A stretch of DNA of 64,000 bases. Origin: Siphonodentalium dalli. Its lineage: Eukaryota > Mollusca > Scaphopoda > Gadilida > Siphonodentaliidae. Where the stretch lies: assembly GCA_032622095.1 (NCBI GenBank), contig CP136066.1:59674609-59738608 (forward strand). Reading direction: 5' to 3'. The translations under genes were made by a program, and so were the position numbers. Of this stretch, positions 33,416 through 43,126 are shown piece by piece. The notes under the pieces are model-generated. The model had not been told where the DNA came from. It made no database searches and saw only the letters and a program-made list of their open reading frames with translations. Position 1 is the stretch's first letter. The number at the start of each line of letters is the position of its first letter.

Positions 33416-33700
33416 GGGATGGGTATCCAGTGTGACCAGTGTGAACGTGTGTGTCATAGCAGATCAAGTTACCAGTTCCACATAAAGTACCATCATCCTG
33501 CAATCCTACACGGGTGTCATTTGTGTGACCGTGCATTCCCCATGAAAGGAACTTTAACACGGCACATCGCCTCACATACAAAAGAACGACCGTTTAACTG
33601 TGCTTTTTGTCCGTCGATATTCTCGAGAAAATATTCATTGGATTATCATGTTATGATGAAGCATAGCGGTTTGCAACCGAATTGTTCTTTGCAGCAGTAA
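33416..33700 (+). CDS. Z7: C2H2 zinc-finger terminal exon, three fingers
   Basis: A 94-residue exon after TTTTTTATTTTCACAG (AG 33414-33415), phase 0, stop TAA 33698-33700. Fingers: C6/C9/H22/H26-27, C34/C37/H50/H54, C62/C65/H78/H83. A TKERPF linker of the TGEKP class sits between fingers 2 and 3, so these two should bind DNA as a unit. An in-frame ATG is the second codon, but the preceding AG, the phase and the neighbours argue for a spliced exon and not a separate small gene. Finger 1 ends in the HIKYHH pattern common to the array. An AATAAA is at about 33753. It is a singleton with no close copy in the window. Confidence 0.85.
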   Translation, partial: GMGIQCDQCERVCHSRSSYQFHIKYHHPAILHGCHLCDRAFPMKGTLTRHIASHTKERPFNCAFCPSIFSRKYSLDYHVMMKHSGLQPNCSLQQ

Positions 33701-33829
33701 CCTGTTATAAACAACATACAGTAATGTCCTAAATAATCGACTGAAGATGACTGAATAAAACCTCTTGCTGTTGAAATCCTTCATGCGATTGTGGCGCAAG
33801 TATACATGTACTTATTTCCATGGTCAACT

Positions 33830-33905
33830 CTTGGTTAGACCAAGTCCCGCCCCATAACTCTTCTATAACAGACTTTACACCCAGAATAGTGGGCAGGAGT
33901 TACAT
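33830..33905. repeat. About 70-bp segment duplicated at 34920-34988
   Basis: AAGTCCCGCCCCATAACTCT, TCTATAACAGACTTTACACC and CAGAATAGTGGG occur here and again inside the family B element at 34827, in the same order. Confidence 0.8.
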
Positions 33906-34128
33906 GTGTCTTGCTTGTATGTCTTCGGATTAGGTCAAATGGTTGCTTTTCATATACTAGTATGAACATAGAGGGCAGCCTTTCCTAAGCATGATGATAT
34001 CAAACATGTGTACATGGATATCAGATGTCCATTAAATGTCAAAGCAGTGAGATTTATAAGTAAACAAAGCCTTGTTTTCCAGAGAATTTTGATTTGTTGC
34101 GCTATCAGAAAATGTATGTAAACAATAT

Positions 34129-34552
34129 GTGACCCGCCATATCAAATCCAGTCGCAAGTCGGGATTTTTTTACCCTGTGCCAATGAATTCTCTTATATAT
34201 GCGAGTCGACCATAGGTCGCCTCGCATATATAAGAGAATGCATTGGCCTAACAATTTTAATAATTTTTTCTTGTATTCTTTAACAATTTTATAATTTCAC
34301 CCATACATAGCCCCAGACAAACATGAGCAGACGACACTCTTCTATATGCTTCTATATATGTGTGGGGCTAAAAATATATGTCCTAAAAATGTTAAGAAAC
34401 ATTTATTTAAAAAAAAATGAAAAAAAATTGTTAGGCCAATGCATTCTCTTATATATGCGAGGCGACCTATGATCGACTCGCATATATAAGAGAATGCATT
34501 GTCACAGGGTAAAAAATCCCGACTTACGACTGGATTTGATATGGCGGGTCAC
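34129..34552. mobile_element. GTGACCCGCC inverted-repeat element with 19-bp flanking repeat
   Basis: Left GTGACCCGCCATATCAAATC then CAGTCGCAAGTCGGGATTTT; right is the mirror image ending GATATGGCGGGTCAC. The 19-mer AAATGTATGTAAACAATAT flanks it exactly (34110-34128 and 34553-34571). Between the arms are two copies of the core cassette seen in families A-C. No coding capacity. Confidence 0.8.
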
Positions 34553-34826
34553 AAATGTATGTAAACAATATGTTAAACGATCATAACATTACTTTAGCTT
34601 TATAATGGTAAATGTTATATCATTTTGAAGACAGATTAATTGCAGACATGTCAGATGATCAATCGCATTCATGGGTTCACGTAATGCCCATGCTCCACAT
34701 GTAAATGTAGAAAATCTTTCAATGAAAGTCTGTTATAGAAGAGTAACGGGATTGGTCTCGGTCCAAAACAGCATAAACCCAACTGATATTCCAAGCTGTT
34801 GTGGACCGAGAAGACTTGGTCTGACT

Positions 34827-35068
34827 TTAACCCTTTCAGTGCCAAGTCCAATTTTTGTATCAACCCATATTTCCTTGATCATTTTCAAATTTATTGATTA
34901 TAATAATGTGATACATTGATGGACCCAAGTCCCGCCCCATAACTCTTCTATAACAGACTTTACACCCAGAATAGTGGGCCGGAGTTACTCTTTGATGGAA
35001 AGAGCTCTTATTATGATCAAGGAAATATGGGTTGATACAAAAATCGGACTTGGCACTGAAAGGGTTAA
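34827..35068. mobile_element. TTAA-bounded foldback, family B, with captured 70-bp segment
   Basis: TTAACCCTTTCAGTGCCAAG to CTTGGCACTGAAAGGGTTAA. Compared with the clean hairpin at 60061, it has extra sequence at about 34921-34993 in the loop that copies 33836-33905, flanked by TTGATGGA-like repeats. Confidence 0.8.
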
Positions 35069-35090
35069 TATGACACTCCTTAACCCTTTG

Positions 35091-36727
35091 GTGGGTAGAA
35101 CAACATTTATGTTGCCGTATGGTTGGTGGGTAGAACAACATTTATGTTGCCGTATGGTTGGTGGGTAGAACAACATTTATGTTGCCGTATGGTTGGTGGG
35201 TAGAACAACATTTATGTTGCTGTATGGTTGGTGGGTAGAACAACATTTTTGTTGCCGTATGGTTGGTGGGTAGAACAACATTTATGTTGCTGTATGGTTG
35301 GTGGGTAGAACAACATTTTTGTTGCTGTATGGTTGGTGGGTAGAACAACATTTATGTTGCCGTATGGTTGGTGGGTAGAACAACATTTATGTTGCCGTAT
35401 GGTTGGTGGGTAGAACAACATTTATGTTGCCGTATGGTTGGTGGGTAGAACAACATTTATGTTGCTGTATGGTTGGTGGGTAGAACAACATTTATGTTGC
35501 CGTATGGTTGGTGGGTAGAACAACATTTATGTTGCTGTATGGTTGGTGGGTAGAACAACATTTATGTTGCCGTATGGTTGGTGGGTAGAACAACATTTAT
35601 GTTGCTGTATGGTTGGTGGGTAGAACAACATTTTTGTTGCTGTATGGTTGGTGGGTAGAACAACATTTATGTTGCCGTATGGTTGGTGGGTAGAACAACA
35701 TTTATGTTGCTGTATGGTTGGTGGGTAGAACAACATTTATGTTGCCGTATGGTTGGTGGGTAGAACAACATTTATGTTGCCGTATGGTTGGTGGGTAGAA
35801 CAACATTTATGTTGCTGTATGGTTGGTGGGTAGAACAACATTTATGTTGCTGTATGGTTGGTGGGTAGAACAACATTTATGTTGCCGTATGGTTGGTGGG
35901 TAGAACAACATTTATGTTGCTGTATGGTTGGTGGGTAGAACAACATTTATGTTGCCGTATGGTTGGTGGGTAGAACAACATTTATGTTGCCGTATGGTTG
36001 GTGGGTAGAACAACATTTATGTTGCTGTATGGTTGGTGGGTAGAACAACATTTATGTTGCCGTATGGTTGGTGGGTAGAACAACATTTATGTTGCTGTAT
36101 GGTTGGTGGGTAGAACAACATTTTTGTTGCTGTATGGTTGGTGGGTAGAACAACATTTATGTTGCTGTATGGTTGGTGGGTAGAACAACATTTATGTTGC
36201 CGTATGGTTGGTGGGTAGAACAACATTTATGTTGCCGTATGGTTGGCAGGTAAAACAACATTTATATCACCATATGGTTGGCGGGTGGAATGACATTTAT
36301 GTTGCCGTATGGTTGGTGGGTAGAACAACATTTATGTCGCCATATGGTTGGCGGGTAGAACAACATTTATATCACCATATGGTTGGCGGGTGGAATGACA
36401 TGTATGTTGCTGTATGGTTGGCGGGTAGAACAACATTTATGTCACCATATGGTTGGCGGGTAGAACAACATTTATGTCACCATATGGTTGGCGGGTAGAA
36501 CAACATTTATGTCGCCATATGGTTGGCGGGTAGAACAACATTTATGTCACCATATGGTTGGCGGGTAGAACAACATTTATGTCGCCATATGGTTGGCGGG
36601 TAGAACAACATTTATGTCACCATATGGTTGGTGGGTGGAACAACATTTATGTCATCGTATTGTTGGCGGGTAAAACAACATTTATGTCACTGTAGGGTTG
36701 GCAGGTCGAAGGACATTTATGTTGTTT
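35091..36727. repeat. 35-bp minisatellite, about 46 units
   Basis: Unit reads GTGGGTAGAACAACATTTAT followed by GTTGCCGTATGGTTG. The first roughly 33 units (35091-36245) are almost identical, varying mainly at CCGTAT/CTGTAT and ATTTATG/ATTTTTG. The last third (36246-36727) is more diverged (GGCGGG, GTCACCATAT, GTCGCCATAT) and alternates CAC and CGC forms. The reverse strand is open for six units at a time only because of the repeat, and I do not regard that as coding. Confidence 0.95.
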
Positions 36728-37105
36728 ACATTATAGTTCTCTGGTAATATCATGTTACTGTGTAAATAACTTCCAAAAATCATCTCCTAAAAAGGCTATA
36801 TTGGGACTTTTCATAGATATCATGTAGATGGATATTATTTTTATTATTTAGACTAATTTGTGCTTTTAATCTAGTTGTTTCTATAATTTATTTCTTACAA
36901 TAGGCCAATGTTATAATATTTCTCAGTCTATTTGCAAAATATATTCCCCATCATAAATGCCATACTCTCCCGCCATAGTGTTAAAACTGTCACTGGATTT
37001 CTCAGTTTGATTTTCTTGCAGCAAAATTATGAGCAGCACTGTTTGGAGTCAGATTAGGGAAAATTCAAAACCGATATCCCAATCTGTTTTGGACAAGCCT
37101 GTAAA
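36728..37105. other. Gene-free stretch
   Basis: Unremarkable AT-rich DNA after the minisatellite. No finger or splice-bounded frame seen. Confidence 0.45.
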
Positions 37106-37111
37106 TAGTGT

Positions 37112-37190
37112 GTCTATAATTTGCGGAATGAGGTCCCCAGAGGGTGAATTTAGTGACACTATCCTGCACGATGGGCTATCATTCTCACAG
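37112..37190. repeat. Family E left arm joined to family D
   Basis: GGAATGAGGTCCCCAGAGGG to GGGCTATCATT, then CTCACAGAGCTTTCTGATGA of family D. The two elements are fused without their facing arms. Confidence 0.6.
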
Positions 37191-37293
37191 AGCTTTCTGA
37201 TGAATGGCAACAAACCATATTTCCGACTAAATCCTTAAAAAATACCCATAATTATGCTGTGGTTAAGGAGTTAATTATTTAGGGCATTACTGT
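37185..37293. mobile_element. Family D right half
   Basis: CAGAGCTTTCTGATGAATGG to TTATTTAGGGCATTACTG-TA. Confidence 0.7.
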
Positions 37294-37761
37294 AGTCTAA
37301 CTCTTCGTATGTTCACGATTCATCATTCAATTCCAGGCTTCACAGGGCTTAGGCCAAAAAAAAAATAAAAACACTTTGTTTCCGATATCAAAGATTTTCT
37401 TACCTGCCTCAAATTTTTTTTCCTACTGCAGAGTGAATGAATTCAAGGATGTTTTTTATCCCAATGCTTGGTTCATTTTCAATACACATTGATCTACCAT
37501 ATTCCATAGGACCTTGACTACACTATTATTATTATATCGCTTATGGCTGAAAGGTTTTAAAAAAAAATCCCTACCTGTCTGTAAAATTATGGAAATGGAA
37601 ACAGAGAAGTTTTTTGTTTTGGCCTTATGAAAAGGCCTGTAATTTCCAAACCCTGGGCTGTTTACGGGGCTTGGGGCCCAAGTCTCGTCAAAATAGAAAA
37701 AGACTTGTTTCAAAGCTAAGTTTTCATGCATGCTAAAGCCTGTGTTATTGTTTCTCCACAG

Positions 37762-37998
37762 ATGGCAGCGTGGCTTGGAGGCGGCCAATGTTTTCAAGGT
37801 CGTATTTGGGCTTGTGAACTATGTGGTAAAACATTTGACAGTAATTATCTGCTGAAACGACATAGAGTGAGTCACTCTGGGCAGAAAAATCACGAGTGTC
37901 AATACTGTCCATCGAAGTTCAACCGGCTTGACAATCTCAACCAACATATTAAATTCAAGCACCAAAATCTCTTAACAGGATCGACAACCTCAATATAA
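37762..37998 (+). CDS. Z8: C2H2 zinc-finger terminal exon, two fingers
   Basis: A 78-residue exon after TGTTTCTCCACAG (AG 37760-37761), phase 0, stop TAA 37996-37998. A non-finger lead (1-17, Gly-rich) precedes finger 1 C18/C21/H34/H38 and finger 2 C46/C49/H62/H67. The linker HSGQKNHEC is a TGEKP variant. The fingers are close to the vertebrate-type consensus (CELCGKTF, LLKRH). The frame begins with ATG straight after the AG, which could also serve as a start, but no promoter is seen and the phase matches the other exons. AATAAAAT at about 38118 may be its poly(A) signal. Singleton. Confidence 0.85.
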   Translation: MAAWLGGGQCFQGRIWACELCGKTFDSNYLLKRHRVSHSGQKNHECQYCPSKFNRLDNLNQHIKFKHQNLLTGSTTSI

Positions 37999-38129
37999 TG
38001 TGAACTGTTATTTGGCGTACGTTTGTACATCATGTGCCCCAAGGCAGCCCTATGGAATAATTACCTTTCCGTAGATGGTTCTATGTACATATAATGTGTC
38101 AAAACAATTGATGTTAATAAAATAGTAAG

Positions 38130-38762
38130 TTCTGTCATGTCTGTCTGTCAGCAATTTTTATACAAGACCCCAGGACCAATTTCAACCAAATTTGGTGTGA
38201 TGACTCGGGGTGCCCCGATGGATTATGTAACCACGTTAGTTTTTTTTTTTTAGTTTCCTTGTTGTTAGATTGAGCAAGGAGTTCAATCTGAAAAATCACT
38301 GAGAAATAATAAAATTGGTTTTATTCGAAATGTTGATAGTGGAAAGTAGCCATTGATTTGTTTGATGTGTTGAACGGGAGGGGATTGTGCTTCAGTTTTG
38401 GGTATCCTGTAATAACCTAGATGATTAGGCACCCCACTCCCCTGTCGCCATGTCTATCTTTAATAACATTCTAGCTTTGTTTGATTGATGCAGGCCACTC
38501 ATCAGAATGTTGATAATAAATTATCTGGTGATTCTTCATCAGTGGTCAGTGTTTTGCATTAACATACCATAGTCTTAGTCATTTGTATTTTCATCTGCTC
38601 CTTATTATTTTACTAATATTTGGAGGTGCCAGGTGGGGGTATATTGGTCGTGAAGACAATAATGAATTGTCTGAAGCATTTCTTATTGTCAGGATCCATT
38701 TTGAGAAAATCTGTGATTCATAAGCGCTGGTGGCTTGAATTGTGATCGGAGCCATTGAAGTG
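38130..38762. other. Gene-free stretch with a short GTCTGTCTGTC repeat
   Basis: GTCATGTCTGTCTGTCAGCA and CCAATTTCAACCAAATTTGG at the start resemble the dispersed GTCTGTC repeat. The rest shows no recognisable feature. Confidence 0.4.
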
Positions 38763-38990
38763 TACAGTAATGCCCTAAATAGTTAATAATCAACTCCTTA
38801 ACCACAGCAGAAGTACATGTATGAGTAACTTTTCAGGATTTAGTCAGAAATATGGCTTGTTGCCATTCATCTGAAAGCTCTGTGAGAGCTTTCTGATGAA
38901 TGGCAACAAGGCATTTTTCCGAATAAATCCTGAAATGTTACCCATAATTATGCTGTGGTTAAAGAGTCGATTATTTAGGGCATTACTGTA
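38763..38990. mobile_element. Family D foldback
   Basis: TA-CAGTAATGCCCTAAATAGTT to TTATTTAGGGCATTACTG-TA, with an ACATGTATG insertion in the left arm. Confidence 0.75.
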
Positions 38991-39203
38991 TACATGTAGC
39001 TAATATGCTCTGGGTATTAGAAGGGAGTTTCAGATATCATTTAGATGTCCCATAATGCTTTGTCGACATTGGTTTGTAGTACTTGTTCCAATTTCGTTCA
39101 CTGATTGCTCTTATAAATTACTAGCGACATAATCAGTTAAGAATTCATGTGCATTTCATGTATAAATAAATGTTTGTCTCAACTTTGTTTTGTTTATCTT
39201 TTC

Positions 39204-39322
39204 CTGTTAAAGGCCTTCACAGTCATACATGTAGCTTTCCCTGTTAAAGGCCTTTGCAGTAATACATGTAGCTTTCCCTGTTAAAGGCCTTCACAGGCAT
39301 ACATGGAGCTTTCCCTGTTAAA
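39204..39322. repeat. 37-bp tandem repeat, three copies
   Basis: CCTGTTAAAGGCCTTCACAG followed by CATACATGTAGCTTTC, three times, then a partial copy abutting a family D fragment. Confidence 0.75.
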
Positions 39323-39323
39323 G

Positions 39324-39432
39324 TGAGAGCTTTCCGATGAATGGCAACAAGCCATATTTCTTATTAAATTCTGAAAAATTACCCATAATTCTGCTGTGGT
39401 TAAGGAGTCGATTATTTAGAGCATTACTGTAT
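39324..39432. mobile_element. Family D right half
   Basis: GTGAGAGCTTTCCGATGAAT to TTATTTAGAGCATTACTG-TA. Confidence 0.7.
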
Positions 39433-40061
39433 AACGCATTTCCAAAAGGTTATCAAGGCAATACTTTTAACTGATTTAATGCATTATCTTCTCTCTAAAG
39501 ACGATTGTGCATGGTTTCAGCAGCGTTCATCATAAATCCCAGACAATTTCTGCACACTGTTTGCCAGCTTTGTGTCTTTATATCGGCGGTGCAATTTTGT
39601 CATGTTTTGTCACCCGTCATTTTTGACTTAAAGGGGCATATATTAGCAAAAAGGAGCGTTCCTTATCAGCTTAGAATATATGTAGGAAAATTGGTACCCA
39701 TTGGTCACATGACCAGGGGAATGTTATGGGATAGGCGTCTTCGACCTCTGATGACTTAAAGGGGGGCTGATAAATTGCATGATTAATAAAGAACATTTAT
39801 TATCAGCTCTGAAAATATTTGGGAAAATTGGTGCACAGAGGTAACAAGATATGGGAAACATCACAGGATAAGTGCCGTTGTCTTCAAGTGAATTAAAGGC
39901 ACTAATAATTCGCAATCAAGAGCGTTTATTATGGGCTTAAACTAATTCTTCACACAGTGTTCCTGCATGGCATGTTTATCACCCATAATTTTTGATGGGC
40001 AATCCCCTAGTATAATTATATACAACATAACGGCAAATCAATCTAATCTGACTTAAGTTTG

Positions 40062-40155
40062 TTATGCCAGTAACTGTAGACCCCCCCCCACATACTGTTT
40101 TATGACATGTCTGAGCATGCCAGTAACTGTAGACCCCCCACATACTGTTTTGACA
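40062..40155. repeat. Two-copy direct repeat before Z9
   Basis: TGCCAGTAACTGTAGACCCC and CCCACATACTGTTTT occur twice (40064 and 40109), ending about 40 bp upstream of the Z9 exon. Confidence 0.7.
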
Positions 40156-40193
40156 TTTCTGAGCATTGAGTATCTGTTTGTTTTTCTTCACAG

Positions 40194-40466
40194 ACCTTGC
40201 TTTGGTGTGACCAGTGCTGTCGCGGATACAGATCGAAAAACAGTTATGCGAATCACTTACAAATTTATCATTCAAACAAGTCCCATGAGTGTTTAGAGTG
40301 CGGAAAGCAGTTCCCCCTGTCATTCGCCTTGAAACGTCACATGCTGACGCACTCTGATATCCGACCCCACGAGTGTGATGTGTGTTCACGATCCTTCAAG
40401 CTCAAGTCGTGCCTCGCGCAACACAAACGCAAGAAACACGGATGGCAGGATACACCAATGTATTAA
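40194..40466 (+). CDS. Z9: C2H2 zinc-finger terminal exon, three fingers
   Basis: A 90-residue exon after GTTTGTTTTTCTTCACAG (AG 40192-40193), phase 0, stop TAA 40464-40466. Fingers C5/C8/H21/H26, C33/C36/H49/H53, C61/C64/H77/H82. HSDIRPHEC is a TGEKP-like linker between fingers 2 and 3. The pyrimidine tract is strong and there is no ATG near the start. Z10, 650 bp downstream, is its degenerate relative. Two decayed copies of its third finger lie directly after the stop (40467-40642), as happened after Z3. Predicted alternative DNA-binding end of the same protein. Confidence 0.87.
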   Translation, partial: TLLWCDQCCRGYRSKNSYANHLQIYHSNKSHECLECGKQFPLSFALKRHMLTHSDIRPHECDVCSRSFKLKSCLAQHKRKKHGWQDTPMY

Positions 40467-40642
40467 ATGTTTGTTCACAGTTTCTTCATACTCAAGTCGT
40501 GTCTAACACAACATTAACGCAAGAGGACAGACCCCACCAATGTGACATGTTACGGGTATCCACGTTAATTCAAACTCGAAGTCATGCCTCATACAACACA
40601 AATGCAAGAAACACGGAGGGCAGGCAGGATACACCAATGTAA
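40467..40642 (+). pseudogene. Two decayed copies of finger 3 of Z9
   Basis: TGTTTGTTCACAGTTTCTTC then CTCAAGTCGTGTCTAACACA (first), and GACCCCACCAATGTGACATG through AAGTCATGCCTCATACAACA to GGATACACCAATGTAA (second). Both correspond to the Z9 segment coding for its third finger and tail. Reading frames are broken, so they are relics. Confidence 0.8.
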
Positions 40643-40849
40643 CGTTTGTTTGTGAAAATCACGAAAGTCTTAGGCGGGCTGCGAACTCATTTTGATGTGT
40701 TTACAAGGAAGACAAGTATGACACGCTAATGCTGGACCACGGAGCTCCACATTAAGACTCCCATACCTCCCTGCCACGCTTCAATTAGAACCTCCCCCCA
40801 AGGTATAATTCTAAGCACTGAAAGTCTGATTTTCGTTTTTTTTCCACAG

Positions 40850-41089
40850 AAATCTCTTTGGTGTGACCCGGGATACAGATCAGAACCGAGCTATTGGAGG
40901 CGGTCGAGTCACGCCCATGTCTGTGTAGAGTGTGGCTGGAGTTTCCCTATGCTCTTTGCATTAAAGCGACATATGCTGAGTCATTCAGATGTCAGGGCCC
41001 ACGCATGTGATACATGTTTGTCTTCGTTTAAAACCAAGGATAGCCTCATTCGACATAAAAAGAACAAACACAGGCAACAGGATTTCTAA
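40850..41089 (+). CDS. Z10: C2H2 terminal exon, two fingers and a ruined first finger
   Basis: A 79-residue open exon after TTTTTTTTCCACAG (AG 40848-40849), phase 0, stop TAA 41087-41089, not preceded by any ATG. It is clearly related to Z9: LWCD at the start, then fingers C25/C28/H41/H45 and C53/C56/H69/H74, with HMLSHSDVR as the linker. The first finger has lost its second Cys and several residues (WCDPGYRSEPSYW where Z9 has WCDQCCRGYRSKNSY), so it cannot fold as a finger. The frame has nonetheless stayed open, so the exon may still make a two-finger end. It could equally be a recent pseudo-exon. Confidence 0.75.
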   Translation, partial: KSLWCDPGYRSEPSYWRRSSHAHVCVECGWSFPMLFALKRHMLSHSDVRAHACDTCLSSFKTKDSLIRHKKNKHRQQDF

Positions 41090-41143
41090 ATCAAGGTTAA
41101 TCAGCAATACGAGATTAAAATTCAGGCCGAGGCACTAAACTGT

Positions 41144-41627
41144 TTAACCTTTCATGATGGGAGCTTCCTCAATTGTTGCGAAAACCCTGTGCCAATGCAT
41201 TCTCTTATATATGTGAGTCGACCATAGGTCGCCTTGCATATATAAGAGAATGCATTGGCCTAGCAATTTTTATATTATTTTTTATAATTGTTCCAGAATG
41301 TAAGAAAAAAATTATAAAAAAATTGTTAAAGAATGTAAGAAATAATGTTAAAAATGTAAGTAAAAATGATAAAATCATTAAAGATAAAAAATTATAATAT
41401 TGTTGAAAAATGTAAGAAAAAATTATAAAATTGTTCAAGAATATAAGAAAATAAATGATAAAAATTGATATAGAATGTAAGAAAATAATTATAAAAATTG
41501 TTAAAGAATGTAAGAAAAAATGATAAAAAATTTGTTAGGCCAATACATTCACTTATATATGCGAGGCGACCTATGGCACAGGGTCTTTAATGCGGCACCA
41601 GCGCAGATCTCGTCATGAAATGGTTTA
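41144..41627. mobile_element. Family C element with expanded A/T spacer
   Basis: TTAACCTTTCATGATGGGAG at the left and CTCGTCATGAAATGGTTT at the right. The core hairpin (41189-41265) is followed by repeated GAATGTAAGAAAAAA units (about six) before the second half-hairpin. Confidence 0.65.
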
Positions 41628-41673
41628 TCAGCAAAACGAGAGAACAATTTACAAGCCCGAGTTTAGTGTGGCT

Positions 41674-41758
41674 GTCATTGCAGAATAAGGTCCCCATAGT
41701 TGGATAGCATCACTAAATTCACCCTCTGGGGACCTCATTCTGCAAATTACAGACACAC
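41674..41758. repeat. Family E hairpin, shortened
   Basis: GCAGAATAAGGTCCCC, then TCACTAAATTCACCCTCTGG and GGACCTCATTCTGC. Confidence 0.6.
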
Positions 41759-42127
41759 TATCATCAGGCTTGCTGAATCGCTCCCAATTGGCTAAACTGT
41801 GTTTAAATTTATGAAGTAGTTTTCATAATTCATACAGATCTTGAAAATGATAAAATAATTTTCATTAAAAACAATGGTAAATTTCAAAGAGCTCTGCTTT
41901 GCATTGCCAACATCATAGCTAAGTCAGCGGACCCACCAATAGCATAACTAACTTAGGAGGACTGACCAACATGGCATTACAGCAGGACTAGATGACCAGC
42001 ATACCTATAAAAACATTTTCAACATCTGACAGGACTGGGACATGCTCAACATGTGAAATTGGGGAAAGACCAAGTTTTTTCCAGACCAATAAATGGTTTT
42101 CCAAATCTTTTGTAAACAGTTAATGAA

Positions 42128-42366
42128 CAGTAATATTAATGACCTAAATAATTGACTCCTTAACCACAGCATAATTATGGGTAATTTTTCAGGATTTAGT
42201 CGGAAATATGGCTTCTTGCCATTCATCGGAAAGCTCTCAGTGAGAGCTTTCTGATGAATGGCAACAAGCCATATTTCCGACTAAATATGGCTTCTTGCCA
42301 TTCATCGGAAAGCGGAACCCATAATTCTGCTGTGGTTAAGGAGTCGATTATTTAGGGCATTACTGT
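42128..42366. mobile_element. Family D foldback with partial arm duplication
   Basis: TAATGACCTAAATAATTGAC to TTATTTAGGGCATTACTG. ATATGGCTTCTTGCCATTCA occurs twice, and the second copy replaces part of the right arm. Confidence 0.7.
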
Positions 42367-42421
42367 ACATACATGTTGGTTATAAATGTAGATCAGTATA
42401 CATACAAGCCTTGAAATAGTG

Positions 42422-42500
42422 TGTCTGTCATTTGCAGAATGAGGTCCCCAGAGGGTGAATTTAATGATGCTACTCTCTGGGAACATCATTCTGCTTAGGC
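42422..42500. repeat. Family E hairpin, loop deleted
   Basis: GAATGAGGTCCCCAGAGGGT left arm, then CTCTGGGAACATCATTCTGC right arm. Confidence 0.6.
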
Positions 42501-42587
42501 CTCAACTGCTATGGGAGACCTAGGATCAGATTTAAGTTCCTCAGTTGAAGTTGGTGATGTTCACCCATTAAGATGAGTTTTAAACAG

Positions 42588-42655
42588 AATGGGGTCCCCA
42601 GAGGGTGAATTTATTGATGCTATCCCGCAAAATGTCAGACATACTATTTCCATAC
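42588..42655. repeat. Family E left-arm fragment
   Basis: CAGAATGGGGTCCCCAGAGG followed by GCTATCCCGCAAAATGTCAG. Confidence 0.5.
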
Positions 42656-42868
42656 TTGGCAGACATAGGGCATAAGAATACTTATGATTCTCAAGTTATT
42701 CATATGAGTTGGAAATAACAATAGCGTATGCTGAAAGTCTCCGATGTAGGTGGAGGTGTTATGCACATGCAAAGCTTCTTTTAACTCCTGTTTACCACTG
42801 AGAAAAATAGGTAATTATCTTACCCACTATCTCATAATCTCAATCAAGCAGATTTTTCTCAAAATATG

Positions 42869-43126
42869 TTAACCATTTCATGACTGGAGCTGGTGCAGCA
42901 TTAAAGATCCTGTGCCAGTGCATTATCTCAGATATGCCAGTTACCCATTGGGAGCCTCGCGTATATAAGAGAATGCACTGGCTTACAAGATCAAGGTAAA
43001 TATTGTTAGGACAATGCATTCTCTTATATATGTGAGGCTCCCTATCGGAGACTCGCATATATAAGATAATGCATTGGCACAGGGTTTTCGCAAAATTTCA
43101 GGAAGCTCCAGTTATGGAAGGGTTAA
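42869..43126. mobile_element. TTAA-bounded foldback element, family C (full)
   Basis: TTAACCATTTCATGACTGGA at the left and CAGTTATGGAAGGGTTAA at the right, with two core-type hairpins (GTGCCAGTGCATTATCTC and GACAATGCATTCTCTTATA). Reference copy for family C. Confidence 0.75.

Noticed and set aside
33276-33581. 101-residue minus-strand frame over Z7
   Set aside because: Shadow of the zinc-finger exon and of the family F element.
35142-36498. Open frames of about 69-96 residues rich in repeated peptides in the minisatellite
   Set aside because: They arise because the 35-bp unit lacks stops in some frames. There is no splice or start context, and frames close periodically.
35091-36727. CRISPR-like regular spacing
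   Set aside because: Units are contiguous with no unique spacers, and the genome is eukaryotic.
37456-37797. 113-residue minus-strand frame before Z8
   Set aside because: It runs antisense through the Z8 acceptor and exon start and has no domain features.
39979-40389. 136-residue minus-strand frame
   Set aside because: Antisense overlap with exon Z9 and with the direct repeat at 40062; no domain seen.
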